In this document: one piece after another, positions 47,974-49,581 of the stretch
Layout: each line of letters starts with the position of its first letter
How positions within the stretch are numbered: the first letter of the stretch is position 1
Assembly: GCA_019745975.1 (NCBI GenBank)
Contig: JAIESQ010000054.1
Span: 1 to 49,581, forward strand
Direction of reading: 5' to 3'
Length of the DNA stretch: 49,581 bases
Source of the DNA: Pirellulales bacterium
Lineage (GTDB): Bacteria; Planctomycetota; Planctomycetia; Pirellulales; JAEUIK01
The notes under the pieces: generated by a model
What the model was told of the DNA's origin: nothing
The model's database searches: none
Seen by the model: the letters and a program-made list of their open reading frames with translations, nothing else
Made by a program: the position numbers and the translations under genes

Positions 47974-48517
47974 CGGCGCGGCCACGCCGAAGGGGACGGG
48001 AGTCGTTTCCGGGCATCGACCTTACTTATGGCGGCGATGTTGGTCGGAAACGACTCCCGTCCCCCTGGGCTTTGCGCGGTGCGCGGCTTGGCGACAAACT
48101 ACCTCGCCCGACAACGCGGGACCGTCCCCCTCAGTGGCTCGTGCGGCATCGCGATGGCCAACACCCGTTGGCCGAGATCGTTGACCTGTCCCCCTCGCAT
48201 TCTTGACTTTGCAGTTCTCCTCTCGGGCAACTGGCTGATGCGACATGCCAGCGGCAAGTGGTTTACCCTGCACCTCTTTCGCAACAATCCCCACGGTCCC
48301 GCGAACCCCGAGCACTTCTTGGCTGTCCTGACCAAAGTGCTGGCGCTGGCCGAAACGACGATTCGTTAGGCAGCCAGCGGGTTCAAGATCGGGGTCACTC
48401 GAGCGAAATACCTGATAAGCGACAGACGGCGACGCGGTTAATAGGCGACTTGGTGTCCCCTGGAAACGCTCGGCTGGCTAATTATCAGGCACTCGAAACA
48501 GCAGAGGACGCTCAACA
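47974..48517 (+). other. Repeat-rich intergenic stretch
   Basis: 540 bases. The first 90 hold a long inverted repeat (separate entry). GGGACCGTCCCCC-like and GACCTGTCCCCC-like fragments recur near 48117 and 48186. An open frame runs from 48028 to 48369, and its last 60 codons, beginning FAVLLSGNWLMRHASGKWFT, have coding-like third positions. It has no recognisable start or homology and begins inside the repeat, so I treat it as a possible relic. A good ribosome-binding site (AGAGGA) for the next gene lies just before 48518. Confidence 0.5.
47992..48064. repeat. Long perfect inverted repeat
   Basis: Arms at 47992-48011 (starting GGGGACGGGAGTCG) and 48045-48064 (ending CGACTCCCGTCCCC) are perfectly complementary over 20 bases, with a 33-base loop. 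It starts 18 bases after the oxidoreductase stop. The absence of a T-run argues against a simple terminator. The arm is of the dispersed GGGGACGGGAGTCGTTTCC type that I recall from other planctomycetes, so a REP-like mobile palindrome is likely. Confidence 0.75.
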
Positions 48518-49330
48518 ATGCCATTGGCGATGACCGACCTGGGCCTGGGGATCGTGACGGCGTGCTTCGCCGTCTGCCTGGCACTGATCGTGAATGCGAT
48601 CTTCCCGCGCCGCGCGCTTTCGCGCGCAGTCCATACGCACGGGCGCATCGCTTCGATGGTCTTCGCCGCCGTGGAGTTTCTCGCCCTCTGGTTGTGGCTC
48701 AGTCTCGCCCTGCCTGTGCTCTATGCGATTCTCGCGCGGGCCGACAGCTATCACGGGTTCTTTGATTACGCCTGGCTGATCGCGGCCGCCATCGCCGCAT
48801 CGATTGCCGCGTTGGGATTGCGCCGCTACCAGCGTGGCACCGCGACGCCCGGCTACCGCCGCTTCCACGGCTGGGTGCCGCTTTGCTTGCTGGCCCTCTT
48901 CTGCACGATCCGCACGTACGATTTCCTGCTGGGAATTGACGGGCGAACCGCCGCCGCGGCCGCGCAGAATATCGTCGCGCACTTCGCGCTGGAGGAACCG
49001 GTTCGCCTGGTGGAGCTGACCCCCGCCGAGGCCGCCAGCGACGTGGTGTTGGGCACGAAGACCTTTTGGATCATGGGGGCCAACGAGCCGCGCGGCCGCC
49101 TGACCGTGAAGCCGTATTATGGCTTCTGGTGGACCTATGCCGGCGTGGTCAGCCTGCGCCCCTCGTACGATGAGCTGACGTTGGCCAAGGCGGTGTTGGG
49201 CGCCCCCTGGGAGCGCAATCGCGCGATCGAGCTGCTGCGAGGCGTGGTCACAAACTACCCGAACACCGCTGCCGCCAGCGAAGCGCGCGAGTTGCTGCAA
49301 TCGTTGACGCCGCTGGCCAACGAATCGTAG
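48518..49330 (+). CDS. Membrane protein with C-terminal extracytoplasmic domain
   Basis: 270 residues. Four hydrophobic helices lie in the first 140 residues (LGLGIVTACFAVCLALIVNA, SMVFAAVEFLALWLWLSLAL, YAWLIAAAIAASIAALGL and GWVPLCLLALFCTIRTYDFL). A soluble C-terminal part follows (GRTAAAAAQNIVAHFALEEP, FWIMGANEPRGRLTVKPYYG). The tail ELLRGVVTNYPNTAAASEAR resembles a single TPR-like hairpin. No family recognised. AGAGGA upstream of the ATG supports the start. It lies alone between two repeat-rich stretches. Confidence 0.82.
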   Translation: MPLAMTDLGLGIVTACFAVCLALIVNAIFPRRALSRAVHTHGRIASMVFAAVEFLALWLWLSLALPVLYAILARADSYHGFFDYAWLIAAAIAASIAALGLRRYQRGTATPGYRRFHGWVPLCLLALFCTIRTYDFLLGIDGRTAAAAAQNIVAHFALEEPVRLVELTPAEAASDVVLGTKTFWIMGANEPRGRLTVKPYYGFWWTYAGVVSLRPSYDELTLAKAVLGAPWERNRAIELLRGVVTNYPNTAAASEARELLQSLTPLANES

Positions 49331-49581
49331 CCCTACGGCCGGGGACTATCCCGTTTTCGGTGTCATCCGGGTGTGCCACTGCTTGGTAGTCGGCCGTTAG
49401 TGCGTTGCGTCGGCACAGGCAATCCGCCGACGAACAAGCAGTGTCGGCTTGGTACACTCTTCGGCGCGCGACATCGCCCGGGGACTGTCCTGTTTTTCAC
49501 TCCGCTCGGGTGCCACTTCCCTGAAAGAGATGCTCCTGTCAAGGGCTTGGCGGCGCGCAGACTCTTCCTTGGCCCTTCGGC
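49331..49581 (+). repeat. Terminal repeat cluster with REP-like direct copies
   Basis: Two related units, 49339-49380 and 49477-49518, share CCGGGGACTRTCCYGTTTT followed after about ten bases by CGGGTG(TG)CCACT. Between them lies an inverted pair, CACTGCTTG (49377-49385) and CAAGCAGTG (49435-49443). No gene is visible to the window edge. The units resemble the dispersed GGGGACTGTCC elements common in planctomycete genomes. Confidence 0.6.

Noticed and set aside
48028-48369. 113-codon plus-strand frame after the oxidoreductase
   Set aside because: It begins inside the inverted repeat, lacks a start signal and resembles no family. Kept only as a note in the intergenic entry.

Overview
The window is GC-rich bacterial chromosome, almost certainly from a Planctomycetota member of Pirellulales type; no 16S gene is present to fix the genus. 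The evidence is the gene families: two DUF1501 proteins with Tat-type leaders, two DUF1549/DUF1553 (PSCyt2/PSD1) proteins, a DUF1559-like protein, a secreted multi-EF-hand protein, a Tat-exported Gfo/Idh/MocA oxidoreductase and a PQQ-type beta-propeller. Genes are dense, sit in short operons and change strand often. I saw no phage, integrase, transposase, CRISPR array, tRNA or rRNA.

Layout. 0-8.4 kb: the tail of an unknown gene, a zinc-ribbon membrane protein, then a minus-strand operon of four exported proteins (DUF1559-like, DUF1549/DUF1553, DUF1501, EF-hand). 8.6-14.8 kb: an alpha/beta-hydrolase remnant, then a second exported set (PSCyt1-DUF1549-DUF1553 and DUF1501) with a VapBC-like pair lodged between its two genes. 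14.8-20.3 kb: a double-GNAT protein, a gene-poor stretch, a predicted one-heme secreted protein, ribosomal protein S20 and a TPR protein. 20.4-33 kb: mostly housekeeping genes. These are a CobA-HemD fusion, a degenerate deacetylase-like protein, a lipoprotein-like protein, holA, an M48 protease, an esterase, a TPR-thioredoxin protein, cdsA with a CDP-alcohol phosphatidyltransferase, and a phosphoesterase.

33-43.4 kb is the most interesting part: a Kdp high-affinity potassium locus with unusual control. The minus-strand operon runs from an unrecognised 31-residue membrane peptide through kdpF (26 codons), kdpA and kdpB to an enlarged kdpC. The divergent operon does not encode a normal KdpD/KdpE pair. 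It encodes an NtrC-family sigma-54 activator, a HAMP-PAS histidine kinase and a soluble KdpD that stops after its ATP-binding sensor and universal-stress domains. The intergenic region holds a near-consensus -24/-12 sigma-54 promoter facing the kdp genes, a weaker one facing the regulators, and an inverted repeat between them at enhancer distance. I infer that potassium uptake is switched on here by sigma-54 RNA polymerase and a bacterial enhancer-binding protein instead of the classical sigma-70/KdpE route.

43.4-49.6 kb: an O-antigen-ligase-like membrane protein, a beta-propeller protein, a Tat oxidoreductase, a membrane protein and two repeat-rich intergenic regions. Start codons were re-chosen where a Shine-Dalgarno sequence, a stop/start overlap or a signal peptide decided them.
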